Below, one piece after another: positions 44,122 through 53,310 of a DNA stretch of 64,000 nucleotides (its first letter is position 1; the number at the start of each line of letters is the position of its first letter). Source of the DNA: an uncultured Bacteroidota bacterium (GTDB lineage Bacteria; Bacteroidota; Bacteroidia; Flavobacteriales; Flavobacteriaceae); NCBI GenBank assembly GCA_902582405.1, contig CACHSA010000006.1, positions 1-64,000 of the forward strand, written 5' to 3'. The notes below the pieces were generated by a model. That model made no database searches. It was not told the origin of the DNA and worked only from the letters and a program-made list of their open reading frames with translations. A program made the position numbers and the translations under genes.

Positions 44122-45042
44122 ATGTTTACTAAAAAAATCATCTTAATATTTTTAATTTTTTTAAGCTACGAAAGTCAAGCTCAAAAAAGCTTGACAAGCA
44201 TTGTAATTTTAGGTATCGCTCAAGATGGAGGTTCACCACAAATAGGATGTGATAAATCATGTTGTAAAACTCTTTGGGAGAATAATCTCTATGAAAGTGT
44301 CACCTCTATTGGGTTAATTGATAATCATGAAAACAATTTTTTTTTGATTGATGCATCCCCAGACATTTCCAAACAACATCAAATGCTCAAGTCTTTTGCC
44401 CCAAATGGAAGCTTGGGAGGAATTGCTCTAACTCATGCTCATATTGGACATTATTCTGGTCTCTTATTTTTAGGAAAAGAATCTTTAGATGTTAAAAATA
44501 TTAATGTTTACAGTATGCCAAAAATGTCATTTTTTTTAGAAAATAATGGACCTTGGTCACAATTAATTCAAGAAAAAAATATTGTAATAAATAAATTAAA
44601 AAATGACTCAATACAGACCCTAAGCAAATATATTTCCATAAAGCCAATACTTGTTCCACACAGAGATGAGTTTTCAGAAACTGTAGGGTATATAATAAAA
44701 GGTAAGGACAAGTCGGCTTTATTCCTCCCAGATATTGATAAATGGGAGAATTGGAATAAAAAAATAGAAAATCTTATAAGAAAAGTTGATTATGCATTTA
44801 TTGATGGGACTTTTTATGATGAAAACGAAATACCATACCGAAATATGGACGAAATTCCACATCCTTTTGTAATTGAAACTCTTAAAAGATTTGAAAACAT
44901 AAAGGAAAATGATAAAAAAAAAATTTACTTTATCCATTTAAATCATACGAATCCCTTACTTAAACCAAAAAATAAATTAACGAAGGAAGTTATCAGAAAA
45001 GGGTTTAACATTGCAAGAACCGGAATGAAATTAGATTTATGA
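44122..45042 (+). CDS. Secreted PqqB-like metallo-beta-lactamase-fold hydrolase
   Basis: A 306-residue protein with a signal peptide (KKIILIFLIFLSYESQAQ). The mature part starts VILGIAQDGGSPQIGCDKSCC, followed by the metal motif LTHAHIGHYSGL near residue 104 (HxHxxH with Gly where most family members have Asp). Further candidate ligands are in VPHRDEFSETVGY, LFLPDIDKW and FIHLNHTNP. It resembles an uncharacterised secreted branch near PqqB; no other pqq genes are present, so a PQQ role is not supported. The C-terminus overlaps the Xer gene by four bases. Substrate unknown; zinc or iron dependence is inferred. Confidence 0.75.
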   Translation: MFTKKIILIFLIFLSYESQAQKSLTSIVILGIAQDGGSPQIGCDKSCCKTLWENNLYESVTSIGLIDNHENNFFLIDASPDISKQHQMLKSFAPNGSLGGIALTHAHIGHYSGLLFLGKESLDVKNINVYSMPKMSFFLENNGPWSQLIQEKNIVINKLKNDSIQTLSKYISIKPILVPHRDEFSETVGYIIKGKDKSALFLPDIDKWENWNKKIENLIRKVDYAFIDGTFYDENEIPYRNMDEIPHPFVIETLKRFENIKENDKKKIYFIHLNHTNPLLKPKNKLTKEVIRKGFNIARTGMKLDL

Positions 45043-45938
45043 ATACTTGGGAAAATTTATTTAAAGGTTATTTAATTTATTTAAAAATTGAAAGAGGCCT
45101 TTCCGAAAATTCAATTAAAAGTTATTCATATGACATTCGAAGCCTCTTGAAATATATAAATAAATATAACAACAAACTTAGGTTAAAAGACTGTGACAAA
45201 CAATTTATTCAGGAATTCATATATAAATTTTCAAAAAATATAAATTCAAGATCACAAGCAAGACTTTTGTCATCTTTAAAAAGTTTTTTCAATTATTTGA
45301 TTTTTGAAGGGCTGAATAAATCATCACCAATGGAATTGATTGAATCACCAAAAATTGTATCTAAACTTCCTGAAGTATTATCAAGTAAAGAAGTTGAAAC
45401 TTTAATTAATAATTCGGAATTAAATAAAAATAACGGTATAAGGAATTCAGCTATTTTAGAAACTCTTTATGGAAGTGGTTTAAGAGTCAGTGAGTTAATT
45501 AATTTAAAAATATCTAATATTCATTTTGATGACAAACTACTTTTAATTCAGGGTAAAGGAAATAAACAAAGACTTGTTCCTCTAGGTTCGATATGTGAGG
45601 CTAAAATTATAAACTATGTTAATAATATTAGAATTTTAAAAAAAATTAAAGAGAAATCAAGGGATATAGTTTTTTTGAATATAAATGGACATAAACTTAC
45701 AAGGGCAACGATTTTTAATATTGTTAAAGAAGCTCAAAAAAATTCAAACATAAATAAAATAGTTAGTCCACATACTTTTAGGCATTCCTTTGCAACACAT
45801 TTGCTGGAAAATGGGGCTGATTTGAGATCAATACAAATAATGATGGGACATGAAAATATCACTACAACAGAAATTTATACACACTTAGACACTAAATATC
45901 TATCTAAAACTTTAAATAAATTTCATCCCAGAAAATAA
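45039..45938 (+). CDS. xerD: Tyrosine recombinase XerC/XerD
   Basis: A 299-residue site-specific recombinase. The N-terminal SAM-like DNA-binding domain occupies about residues 1-105 and the catalytic domain the rest, with Arg149 (GSGLRVSEL), Lys174, His245 and Arg248 (HTFRHSFATHL), His271 (MGHENITTT) and the nucleophile Tyr280. It resolves chromosome dimers at dif. XerC and XerD cannot be separated by motif; the genomic position next to aroQ is typical of the flavobacterial copy usually called XerD. It overlaps the metallohydrolase gene by four bases and converges on the response-regulator gene with a 2-nt gap. Confidence 0.92.
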   Translation: MNTWENLFKGYLIYLKIERGLSENSIKSYSYDIRSLLKYINKYNNKLRLKDCDKQFIQEFIYKFSKNINSRSQARLLSSLKSFFNYLIFEGLNKSSPMELIESPKIVSKLPEVLSSKEVETLINNSELNKNNGIRNSAILETLYGSGLRVSELINLKISNIHFDDKLLLIQGKGNKQRLVPLGSICEAKIINYVNNIRILKKIKEKSRDIVFLNINGHKLTRATIFNIVKEAQKNSNINKIVSPHTFRHSFATHLLENGADLRSIQIMMGHENITTTEIYTHLDTKYLSKTLNKFHPRK

Positions 45939-45940
45939 AC

Positions 45941-46645
45941 CTATTGATTTACAACCATGCGAAATCCTTTACCATGAATATTAAGAATTTCAACCCTGTT
46001 ATCTTTTTTTAAATATTTTCTTAGCTTAGCGATATAAACATCCATTGAACGTGATGTGAAGTAATTATCATCTCTCCAAATTTTACTCAAAGCCTGGTCT
46101 CTTGGTAGCAGATCATTTATATGAATAGCTAAAAGTCTTAAAAGTTGATTTTCCTTTGGTGATAATTTAATTGGCTTATGATCTAGGTAATTTAATAACC
46201 TGAGTTTAGTGTTCAGACTGAAATCTCCTATTTTGAATTGCGTTTCTATTGAATCAGTAACTTCTTTAATCATTCTTCTACCTAGAATTGACTTAATTTT
46301 AGCAAGCAAGACTTCTGAATCAAAAGGTTTAGTTAAATAATCGTCTGCACCCAATTTAAATCCTTTCAAAACATCTTCTTTTAATGTTTTAGCAGTCAAA
46401 AATATTAATGGAACTAAGTCATCAACTTCTCTAATTTCCTTAGCAAGTGTAAACCCATCTTTGTAAGGCATCATAACATCAAGTAGACATAAAGAGAACT
46501 TTTCCTTTTTGAATTTTTCAAAACCCTCAATTCCGTTCTTAGCCAATGTAACCTGATATCCATTAATTTTCAAGTACTCTTTTAAAATACTTCCAAAATT
46601 AGGATCATCCTCAACTAATAAAATTGTTTTCTTATTTGTAGTCAT
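45941..46645 (-). CDS. rprY: OmpR-family response regulator (RprY-like)
   Basis: A 234-residue regulator: receiver domain with acidic DD at 13-14, phosphorylated Asp56 (LLDVMMP) and Lys in YLTKPF, then an OmpR/PhoB winged helix (about 135-230, ending in RKYLKKDNRVEILNIHGKGFRM). The stretch DGFTLAKEIR ... LIFLTAKTLKEDVLKGFKLGADDYLTKPF is very close to Bacteroides/Porphyromonas RprY, which controls envelope and sodium-pump genes. The ATG at 46645 is chosen; the track start would run 74 nt into the kinase gene. It follows the kinase after 10 nt. Confidence 0.88.
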   Translation of the reverse strand: MTTNKKTILLVEDDPNFGSILKEYLKINGYQVTLAKNGIEGFEKFKKEKFSLCLLDVMMPYKDGFTLAKEIREVDDLVPLIFLTAKTLKEDVLKGFKLGADDYLTKPFDSEVLLAKIKSILGRRMIKEVTDSIETQFKIGDFSLNTKLRLLNYLDHKPIKLSPKENQLLRLLAIHINDLLPRDQALSKIWRDDNYFTSRSMDVYIAKLRKYLKKDNRVEILNIHGKGFRMVVNQ

Positions 46646-46655
46646 TTTGATTTTT

Positions 46656-48236
46656 TTAAATAAATAATGGAATTTGAATTTTGAACTTAGTCCCTTCCCC
46701 TTCAGTGCTTTCAACAGAAATTTTGCCACTATGCAAAGAAATAATTTTTTTTACATAAGCAAGGCCAAGGCCGTGTCCTTTAATGTTATGAATGTCCCCA
46801 TTCTGTTCTCTGAAAAACTTTTCAAAGATCATTTTTAAAGTATTATCATTCATTCCAATACCTTCATCTTCAATTTGAATGTATGTGTTTTTGTCATCAT
46901 TTAAAGTGACTATTTTAATTTTAGGTTTTTCTTTCGAATATTTTATCGCATTATCTAAAATATTTATAAAGACGTTTATTAGATGATTTTTATTACCTAA
47001 TATTTTTGTTTTTTTTGATTTAAATGAAGTTTTTATATCTACACTTTTATTTTGAACTAATAAAGTGATGTGTTCAAGGGCATTTTTGAGTATTTTGTGA
47101 ATATCAATTCCTGTTTTATCAATCAATGTATTGCTTTTATCTAGCTGAGAAATTGTAAGTATTGTTTCTACTTGATCATGCATTCTTCTGTTTTCCTCTC
47201 GCATTATTTTTAGATATTGATGCTTTTTTCGGCTGTTTTTTAATTCTAATTGGCTTTCAATAGCATCAATCGCCAGATTAATTGTTGCAATTGGTGTTTT
47301 AAATTCGTGAGACATATTGTTAATGAAGTCTGTTTTAATTTCAGAAATCTTTTTCTGTTTTAGAATTTGAAACAAAGAAATTGCACATAAGAGTATAATT
47401 AAAATTGTTAAAACGAAAGACAAGCTAGCAACACCTATAACAGATGACATTAAATATTTTTCTTTTTTTGGAAATGTTACAACCAAATCGTAAATACTAG
47501 TCCCTTGGTCATCAACAAAGATTGGAATAGAATATTTGGGACCCGAAAGAGATCCTTCATAATTTTTAGAAATGATTTTTGTAGCTATTCCATTACTAAA
47601 AACACCAAACTCGAACTCGGTTTCGATATTTCTAGAGTTAAATTCTCTTTGAAGAAGGAAAGCAATTTCATATGAATTTATTCTTTTATGTATAGGAAAA
47701 GAGTTAGCCATTTTGGAGAAAATAGAAGAATATGTAGCTTGGTCAATAGCACTTATTCTTTCCATTTTTTGGAATGTTGCACTTGAGATTTTTCTCTGAT
47801 TTTCTCTATCGAATGCTTCTTTAAAGATTCTAGTTGTTTCAAAACCTTTAATATCATTAACATTAGCAACTTCTATTTGACCGTTTTCGTTAGCGGGTAG
47901 GGGTATATTAAATTTCTCCTCTACTAATCCAAATGTGAAAAGGGAAGAAAGATTTGATTCATCATCACTTTCATAAAAAAGAAAAAAATTTCTTAATTGA
48001 GTACTATCTGGTTTACCAACTGAGTCTTTCAACTTTTCAAAAGTTTGAATATAATGTCTCAATTCATTTTCTTGGACATCACTAGCAACAGAATTTAAAG
48101 ATTGTTTTACAGCAAGAGAAAACTCTTGGTCTCGATTTTTAATAGTTGTATTAATAAAATACCATTGAATCAATATAATTCCAGTTACACAAAAAATCGT
48201 AAAACAAACCAAAAAAAAGAAATAACTTTTTTTCAT
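46656..48236 (-). CDS. rprX: Sensor histidine kinase (RprX-like)
   Basis: A 526-residue inner-membrane kinase with two TM helices (about 5-28 and 265-290) flanking a ~235-residue periplasmic sensor of no recognised family. The phosphoacceptor His310 is in FINNMSHEFKTPIATI. The ATPase has N (NVFINILDNAIKYS), G1 (DEGIGM), F (FEKFFRE) and G2 (GHGLGLAYV) boxes. It is the partner of the downstream RprY-like regulator. The stimulus is unknown. An imperfect 32-bp dyad (48254-48285) lies just upstream of the ATG. Confidence 0.88.
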   Translation of the reverse strand: MKKSYFFFLVCFTIFCVTGIILIQWYFINTTIKNRDQEFSLAVKQSLNSVASDVQENELRHYIQTFEKLKDSVGKPDSTQLRNFFLFYESDDESNLSSLFTFGLVEEKFNIPLPANENGQIEVANVNDIKGFETTRIFKEAFDRENQRKISSATFQKMERISAIDQATYSSIFSKMANSFPIHKRINSYEIAFLLQREFNSRNIETEFEFGVFSNGIATKIISKNYEGSLSGPKYSIPIFVDDQGTSIYDLVVTFPKKEKYLMSSVIGVASLSFVLTILIILLCAISLFQILKQKKISEIKTDFINNMSHEFKTPIATINLAIDAIESQLELKNSRKKHQYLKIMREENRRMHDQVETILTISQLDKSNTLIDKTGIDIHKILKNALEHITLLVQNKSVDIKTSFKSKKTKILGNKNHLINVFINILDNAIKYSKEKPKIKIVTLNDDKNTYIQIEDEGIGMNDNTLKMIFEKFFREQNGDIHNIKGHGLGLAYVKKIISLHSGKISVESTEGEGTKFKIQIPLFI

Positions 48237-48253
48237 CCCAAGTAAAATGCAAA

Positions 48254-48285
48254 TTTGGTAATTAAATTAGATTTAATTTGCCAAA
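48254..48285. promoter_or_regulatory. Imperfect 32-bp dyad between coaE and the histidine kinase gene
   Basis: tttgg / ccaaa outer arms (5 bp) and aattaaat / atttaatt inner arms (8 bp) flank a tag centre, with a one- or two-base bulge between. It begins 18 bp upstream of the kinase ATG. It could be an operator (possibly for autoregulation by the OmpR-type regulator) or a coaE terminator, but it lacks a T run. Confidence 0.35.
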
Positions 48286-48333
48286 ACAATGTTAATGAAA
48301 AAATTTGCTTTTAACTGTAAATGTGATAAAACT

Positions 48334-48921
48334 TTAAATTATAGCGAAAACTTTTATAAGCTTTTTGATTTCACTAATTGTTCTTTTTTTGTCAATATTT
48401 TCAATAAAATAATCGCAAAGCCCAAGTTTTTTTTTGTCGTTCCATTGATTTTCAATGATTTTATCAATTATTTTTTTTGAAATATTATCTCTTTTATATA
48501 TCCGCTCTAACCTCAGTTTCATTGGCGCTGTAACTAATATTGATAGATCAACCTTATTTTGAAGTTTATGTTCAAACAAAATTGCTGTTTCCATTAATAC
48601 ATATCTTGATGTTTGATTAATCAACCAATTTTTAAAACTTACATTTACTTCGTTGTGAATAAGCTCGTTTATTTTTTTTAATTTTTTTTTGGATGAAAAA
48701 ATTTGATATCTTAAAAATTCTGTATTTAATTTATTATCGATGTAGCTATCAGGGCCTATAATTGAAATAATTTTTTTCTTTATAGAACTACTATTGTTCA
48801 TAATTTTTTTTGCCTCTAAATCAGAATTAAAACAGGGTATCCCAGAATGCTTATTAAAAATTGACGAAACATATGTTTTTCCTGCTCCTATACCACCAGT
48901 TATTGCAATTACTTTTGACAT
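48334..48921 (-). CDS. coaE: Dephospho-CoA kinase
   Basis: A 195-residue P-loop kinase, the last step of CoA synthesis. Walker A is ITGGIGAGKTYVS at residues 6-18; the CoA-binding region includes FNSDLEAKKI and the lid RIYKRDNIS. Length normal. It ends 97 nt before the kinase gene and starts one base after the YbbR gene, so it is co-transcribed with it. coaBC lies about 4.4 kb upstream on the same strand but not in the same run. Confidence 0.94.
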   Translation of the reverse strand: MSKVIAITGGIGAGKTYVSSIFNKHSGIPCFNSDLEAKKIMNNSSSIKKKIISIIGPDSYIDNKLNTEFLRYQIFSSKKKLKKINELIHNEVNVSFKNWLINQTSRYVLMETAILFEHKLQNKVDLSILVTAPMKLRLERIYKRDNISKKIIDKIIENQWNDKKKLGLCDYFIENIDKKRTISEIKKLIKVFAII

Positions 48922-48922
48922 T

Positions 48923-49876
48923 CTATTCTCTGATTAAAAAAAAGACATTTTTTGGATTAAATCTTACGTTCCTAGCATCCAGAGGTGACTTTATTAATTT
49001 TAATTTTGCAGTTTTTTTTTCTTTTTCAATACTATCATAATCGAATCCTATCATAAAATCTGCTTCTCGTATTTTTTTAAAATTAGATATAGAAGACAAA
49101 AAAAATAATTCTGCTTGAGATGGAAATAATTTCAGGACTTTATTTTTAGGAAAATTTGAAACAGAAATTGGAATATTAATTTTTTTTTCTGAAAAAAGTT
49201 CAACACTTAATTCGACACTAACATCAGTAGAATTATAATTTATATTTTTTTTAATTTGAATCGGAATTTTTTTACGATAGGTTGATTTTATTGGTAATCC
49301 TTTTTTAAAATTTAAATCAACTTGATTGATTTTAGACAATTTTTTTTTCGTCCCAGTAATAATTATGCTATCTGGATCTAGGGTAATTCCAGTTATAAAG
49401 TACCCAACACCTAAATTAAAATCAGGAAGATTAACAGGAACTTTTTTTGAAAATTTCGGTTGATATATAACTTTAATTTTATTTGGGAAAAAACTTAAAA
49501 TTTCTGGTTCTCCGAGCAACTGATCTTGTAGCTTATTAAATATAGAACCAACCTCCAAAACCGCAGTATTATCTAGTAAAACCGCTTTTTTGAAACTAAT
49601 TTTAATATTATTGTCAAAAAAATAATAGTAAAGAAAATGAAAACCTGTAGCTTTCAAGTTCAAGCTTAAGATAGTATCTGAAATTGAAAATATTTTAAAC
49701 GATTTTGGAAGATCTACTATCTCAATTTTCATTTTAATTTCTTCTTGGTATTCTTTTGAAAATTTTTTGAAAAACCAGATTACAGACGAAATAGCAAGAA
49801 ATACTATAAATAATTTAATTCTCCCTTTAAAACTCAGAAATTTTTGCAATGATTTAAGGAATGGTTCTTTGTCCAC
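48923..49876 (-). CDS. YbbR-domain protein (CdaR-like)
   Basis: A 317-residue protein with one N-terminal TM helix (KLFIVFLAISSVIWFF, about 20-36) and an extracytoplasmic region of YbbR-type beta repeats (e.g. SFFPNKIKVIYQPKFSKKVPVNLP and LFPSQAELFFLSSISNFKKI). In Firmicutes CdaR is a YbbR protein that regulates the diadenylate cyclase CdaA. A corresponding role is possible but cdaA is not in the window. It sits between fabI (9 nt upstream) and coaE (1 nt downstream). Confidence 0.78.
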   Translation of the reverse strand: MDKEPFLKSLQKFLSFKGRIKLFIVFLAISSVIWFFKKFSKEYQEEIKMKIEIVDLPKSFKIFSISDTILSLNLKATGFHFLYYYFFDNNIKISFKKAVLLDNTAVLEVGSIFNKLQDQLLGEPEILSFFPNKIKVIYQPKFSKKVPVNLPDFNLGVGYFITGITLDPDSIIITGTKKKLSKINQVDLNFKKGLPIKSTYRKKIPIQIKKNINYNSTDVSVELSVELFSEKKINIPISVSNFPKNKVLKLFPSQAELFFLSSISNFKKIREADFMIGFDYDSIEKEKKTAKLKLIKSPLDARNVRFNPKNVFFLIRE

Positions 49877-49885
49877 CTTTTTTTT

Positions 49886-50692
49886 TTATAAATCATCTAT
49901 TATCTCTTGACCAACTCCAGTAGTAGAAAAACCTCCATCATGATATAAATTTTGCATTGTTACTTTTCTTGTAAAATCTGAAAAAAGAGAGACTACATAC
50001 TGAGCACATTCAAAAGCAGAAGCATTTCCTAAAGGGGAAGTTTTTTCTGAAAATTTTAAAAAGTTCTCCAGACCTTCTACACCAAGCCCTGCTGTGGTTC
50101 TTGTAGGAGATTGAGATATTGTATTTATCCTTACCTTTTTATTTTTTCCAAAAAAATATCCAAAACTTCTCGCTATTGATTCAAGATAGGCTTTATTATC
50201 TGCCATATCATTATAATTTGGGAATGTTCTCTGAGCAGCTATATATGTTAATGCGACAACGCTACCCCATTCATTTAAAGCATCCCTTTCATACAAGACT
50301 TGCAATAGTTTATGAAAAGAAAGGGCAGAAATATCCCAACCTTTTTTAGTCCATTCATGATTTTGGTTTGTATAATTTCTTTTTTTTCTAACATTTAGAG
50401 ACATACCAATTGAATGTAAAACAAAGTCAAATTTTCCATTAAAATGCTTCAGTGCTTTTTCAACCAATGTCTCTAGATCGGTAATGTTTGTTGCATCAGC
50501 TGGAATAACAGGCGAATTTAGCTCATTACCTAGTTTATTGATTTCTCCCATCCTCAAAGCAACAGGTGCATTTGTAAGTATAATTTCACCACCTTCGGAT
50601 TTTACAAGTTCAGCCACTTTCCATGCAATTGACTTATTATCTAAAGCACCAAAGATTAACCCCTTTTTGTTTTTTAAAAGATTATGTGACAT
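49886..50692 (-). CDS. fabI: Enoyl-[acyl-carrier-protein] reductase (NADH)
   Basis: A 268-residue SDR-type enzyme completing each round of fatty-acid elongation. The NAD-binding GALDNKSIAWKVAELV is at residues 15-30. The Y-x6-K catalytic pair is Tyr160/Lys167 (NYNDMADNKAYL), with Tyr150 as the additional family Tyr. It is the FabI class targeted by triclosan-like inhibitors. A TTG-N23-TATATTTG promoter overlaps the end of recN just upstream, so fabI-ybbR-coaE is probably its own transcript. Confidence 0.95.
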   Translation of the reverse strand: MSHNLLKNKKGLIFGALDNKSIAWKVAELVKSEGGEIILTNAPVALRMGEINKLGNELNSPVIPADATNITDLETLVEKALKHFNGKFDFVLHSIGMSLNVRKKRNYTNQNHEWTKKGWDISALSFHKLLQVLYERDALNEWGSVVALTYIAAQRTFPNYNDMADNKAYLESIARSFGYFFGKNKKVRINTISQSPTRTTAGLGVEGLENFLKFSEKTSPLGNASAFECAQYVVSLFSDFTRKVTMQNLYHDGGFSTTGVGQEIIDDL

Positions 50693-50704
50693 AATTATTT
50701 TTTA

Positions 50705-50738
50705 CAAATATATGTTAATTAAGCAATTCCTTTGCCAA
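50705..50738 (-). promoter_or_regulatory. Candidate promoter of fabI (TTG-N23-TATATTTG)
   Basis: On the minus strand TTG (50736-50738, within recN) and tatatttg (50705-50712) are 23 bp apart, at the upper end of the normal spacing. The predicted start lies about 9 nt before the fabI ATG. Confidence 0.45.
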
Positions 50739-52364
50739 ATCATTTGCGCTCGATATAGACTCTTCTCCAGATAGCATTTCAGCAATTTCTGATACCCTTT
50801 CATCAAAATTTAAATTTTTAAGTTCTGTAAAGGTTTTATCACTTCTTATTGTTTTAAAAACTTTGAAATGATCATTTGCTTTAGCAGCAACCTGAGGTAA
50901 GTGTGTAATTGAAATAACTTGCATATTGATTGCCATGTTTTTCATTATCTTTCCAATACTGTTAGCTATTTCTCCTGAAACTCCAGTGTCAATTTCATCA
51001 AAAATAATTGTCGGTAGGTTTTTATAGTTTGACAAAATAGATTTTAGGGCAAGCATAATTCTTGAGAGTTCTCCTCCGGACGCTGTTTTATTTAAAGGAG
51101 CAACTGGAGCACCTTTGTTTGCTGAAAAATTAAACTCAAGTTTATCTTTACCCTTTTTTAAAAAAACATCAGAATCTTTGAGTTCCATTTTGATGATTGT
51201 ATTTAACATCCCCATGTCCTTGAGCAGATTTTCCATTTGGTTTTTTAGAATAGGAATGACTTTTTCTCTTTTTTGTCTAATTTCTTTTGATAATTTATTT
51301 AATGCTAATTTTGTTTCAGTTAACTTTTCTTTTCCCTCATTTATAATCGAATCAAGATTTTCGGTTTTGGATATCTTTTTTCTTATTTTTTCCTTTATTG
51401 AAATTAAATCATCTAATTTATTTACCTCGTGCTTTCTGAATAAAGAATAAATTTTTTCTAGTTTTTTACTTAAAATTTCTTTCACTTCAGGATTTAATTC
51501 AATAATATCACTTTCAGCCCTCAAATCACATATAATGTCATCTAATTCAATTATAACGCTTTCAACTCTTTCAAAAATTCTTTTGTATTCAATAGAAAAA
51601 TTAGATACTTTTTTAATTAGCATTCTTACCTCATTTAATTTAATATTAATACCATTTTCTTCATTTTGTAAAATATTTGAAATCTGGTTAAGGGTAGTGT
51701 TAATTTCTTCTGCATTACTAAATTTATTTAGATCTTGCTCCATTGAATCTAAAGAGTTACTAACATCTATAGTTTCAATTTCATTCAATAAATGGGTATT
51801 GTAGTCTTTCTCCTGATCCATAATAAATTTTGATGCCTCAAGTTTATCTATTTTATTTTTAAGTTCCTTGTAGTAAGAAAAATTTAAAGTATATTTTTTA
51901 ATTAAATTTTGATTTTTTGCTAATAAATCTAATATATCAATTTGATACTCTTCTTTGATAATAAAGTGGTTTTGAAATTGTGAATGAATATCAATGAGTT
52001 CATATGAAATTTTTTGCAATGTTTCTAAGTTAACTGGGGTGTCATTTATAAATGCCCTTGATTTTCCGGAAGGAATAATTTCTCTTCTTACTGTTGTTAA
52101 CGAATCGTAATCAATATCTAATGATTTAAAAAGATTTTTTAAATCAAGACTTTTTATTGAAAAGAGTAAATCAACAAAACATTTTTTGTTTTTATCTTTA
52201 ACCAAATTTGAATCTGCCCTTTTCCCTAGGGCTAAAGATAACCCTCCTAAAAGTATTGATTTACCAGCTCCTGTTTCACCAGTAATCGCTGTAAAGCCGC
52301 GATTTAAATCAACCCGCAAATAATCAATTAATGCATAGTTTGAAATAGTTAGCTCTTTTAACAA
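50715..52364 (-). CDS. recN: DNA repair protein RecN
   Basis: A 549-residue SMC-like ATPase for double-strand-break repair. The Walker A ITGETGAGKSILLGG lies near residue 29, a long coiled coil occupies about 155-380, and the ABC signature (ASGGELSRIMLALK) and Walker B (PTIIFDEIDTGVSG) follow. It starts with TTG, giving the family N-terminus MLKELTISNYALID. Downstream of DUF4835 on the same strand but with a 64-nt gap. Complete and normal. Confidence 0.95.
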   Translation of the reverse strand: MLKELTISNYALIDYLRVDLNRGFTAITGETGAGKSILLGGLSLALGKRADSNLVKDKNKKCFVDLLFSIKSLDLKNLFKSLDIDYDSLTTVRREIIPSGKSRAFINDTPVNLETLQKISYELIDIHSQFQNHFIIKEEYQIDILDLLAKNQNLIKKYTLNFSYYKELKNKIDKLEASKFIMDQEKDYNTHLLNEIETIDVSNSLDSMEQDLNKFSNAEEINTTLNQISNILQNEENGINIKLNEVRMLIKKVSNFSIEYKRIFERVESVIIELDDIICDLRAESDIIELNPEVKEILSKKLEKIYSLFRKHEVNKLDDLISIKEKIRKKISKTENLDSIINEGKEKLTETKLALNKLSKEIRQKREKVIPILKNQMENLLKDMGMLNTIIKMELKDSDVFLKKGKDKLEFNFSANKGAPVAPLNKTASGGELSRIMLALKSILSNYKNLPTIIFDEIDTGVSGEIANSIGKIMKNMAINMQVISITHLPQVAAKANDHFKVFKTIRSDKTFTELKNLNFDERVSEIAEMLSGEESISSANDLAKELLN

Positions 52365-52428
52365 ATTATTTATGTTTATTTAAATATCGTTAAAATTAAA
52401 TCAATGTTGATAATTACTTTTTATTTTT

Positions 52429-53310
52429 TTATCTGATCTTTTTCCATTTCGGACCAAAGTATGGGGCTATCTTATTTAATGTTCTTATAGCCTGCTTAAA
52501 TTCTATTTTAGGTCCTTGAGAAAAAATATCAACTATTTCGTCTGATTTTGCGTCAAAAAACGTTTGAATTAAGAAAGCATTTGGTCTACGTTTATAAAGG
52601 GGTAGAAATTTTTCTAAGGCAAATGAAACTCTTTTTTTTGCCTCTTTTAAGTCAGTTGTCATAAAATCCATACCTTCCCTATGATACTCATACTGAACAG
52701 TTCTGTATTCTCTAAAAGTATTTGATAATAGTGTATCTACTAACCAAAATCTATTTCTTGTTCCATCACTTTGATTCCACCCCCTAATATTTTTCTGTTG
52801 TGCGAGTGAAACGATTTTTTGAGCTTCTTTAAAATAAATAGTACCACTATTAAACTTAAATGTGTCAGCTTCCATTCCCATTGCTAGGTACACATAAAAA
52901 CTAAGAATTGAAATTAAATTAGATTCAAAACTAACTGGATTATAGAATAATGGTTGATATTCGTCATATTGAAAGGAAATGTCTTTATCTAAAAAATTAA
53001 AAATTGGAGTAAAATAGGTAGATTCGAAAACAGGCCTTTCAACTTGAACTTGCAATGTACCATTGAAATTTGATCCAACATAGGAATTTAAATTCAGAAC
53101 TAAATTAAATTTTACTTTCTGATGCGTTCCTAAAGATCTATTATTCCAAAGATTACTATTTATAAATTCATTAACAGACTTCTGCAATGTCAAAAAAACC
53201 TGTTGATTTGTTTGATCTACAAATTCAGAATTGACTACAAAATTACAATTTACATTTTGACTAAATAATTTTAAATTCGATAATAAAATAATGAATAGTA
53301 ATTTTCTCAT
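52429..53310 (-). CDS. DUF4835 family secreted protein
   Basis: A 293-residue protein with a signal peptide (KLLFIILLSNLKLFSQ). It is characteristic of the Bacteroidota family DUF4835: NCNFVVNSEFVDQTNQQVFLTLQKSV, DISFQYDEYQPLFYNP, YVYLAMGMEADTF and GWNQSDGTRNRFWLVDTL. Function unknown; it is regularly next to coaBC and recN in this order of bacteria. It overlaps coaBC by four bases, so it is probably translated from the rpoZ-coaBC mRNA. A periplasmic role in envelope assembly is possible given bamD upstream, but unproven. Confidence 0.88.
   Translation of the reverse strand: MRKLLFIILLSNLKLFSQNVNCNFVVNSEFVDQTNQQVFLTLQKSVNEFINSNLWNNRSLGTHQKVKFNLVLNLNSYVGSNFNGTLQVQVERPVFESTYFTPIFNFLDKDISFQYDEYQPLFYNPVSFESNLISILSFYVYLAMGMEADTFKFNSGTIYFKEAQKIVSLAQQKNIRGWNQSDGTRNRFWLVDTLLSNTFREYRTVQYEYHREGMDFMTTDLKEAKKRVSFALEKFLPLYKRRPNAFLIQTFFDAKSDEIVDIFSQGPKIEFKQAIRTLNKIAPYFGPKWKKIR

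Noticed and set aside
46646-46729. N-terminal extension of the response regulator (28 residues in the ORF track)
   Set aside because: It is encoded by the 3' end of the kinase gene in another frame and precedes the conserved MTTNKKTILLVEDD start.
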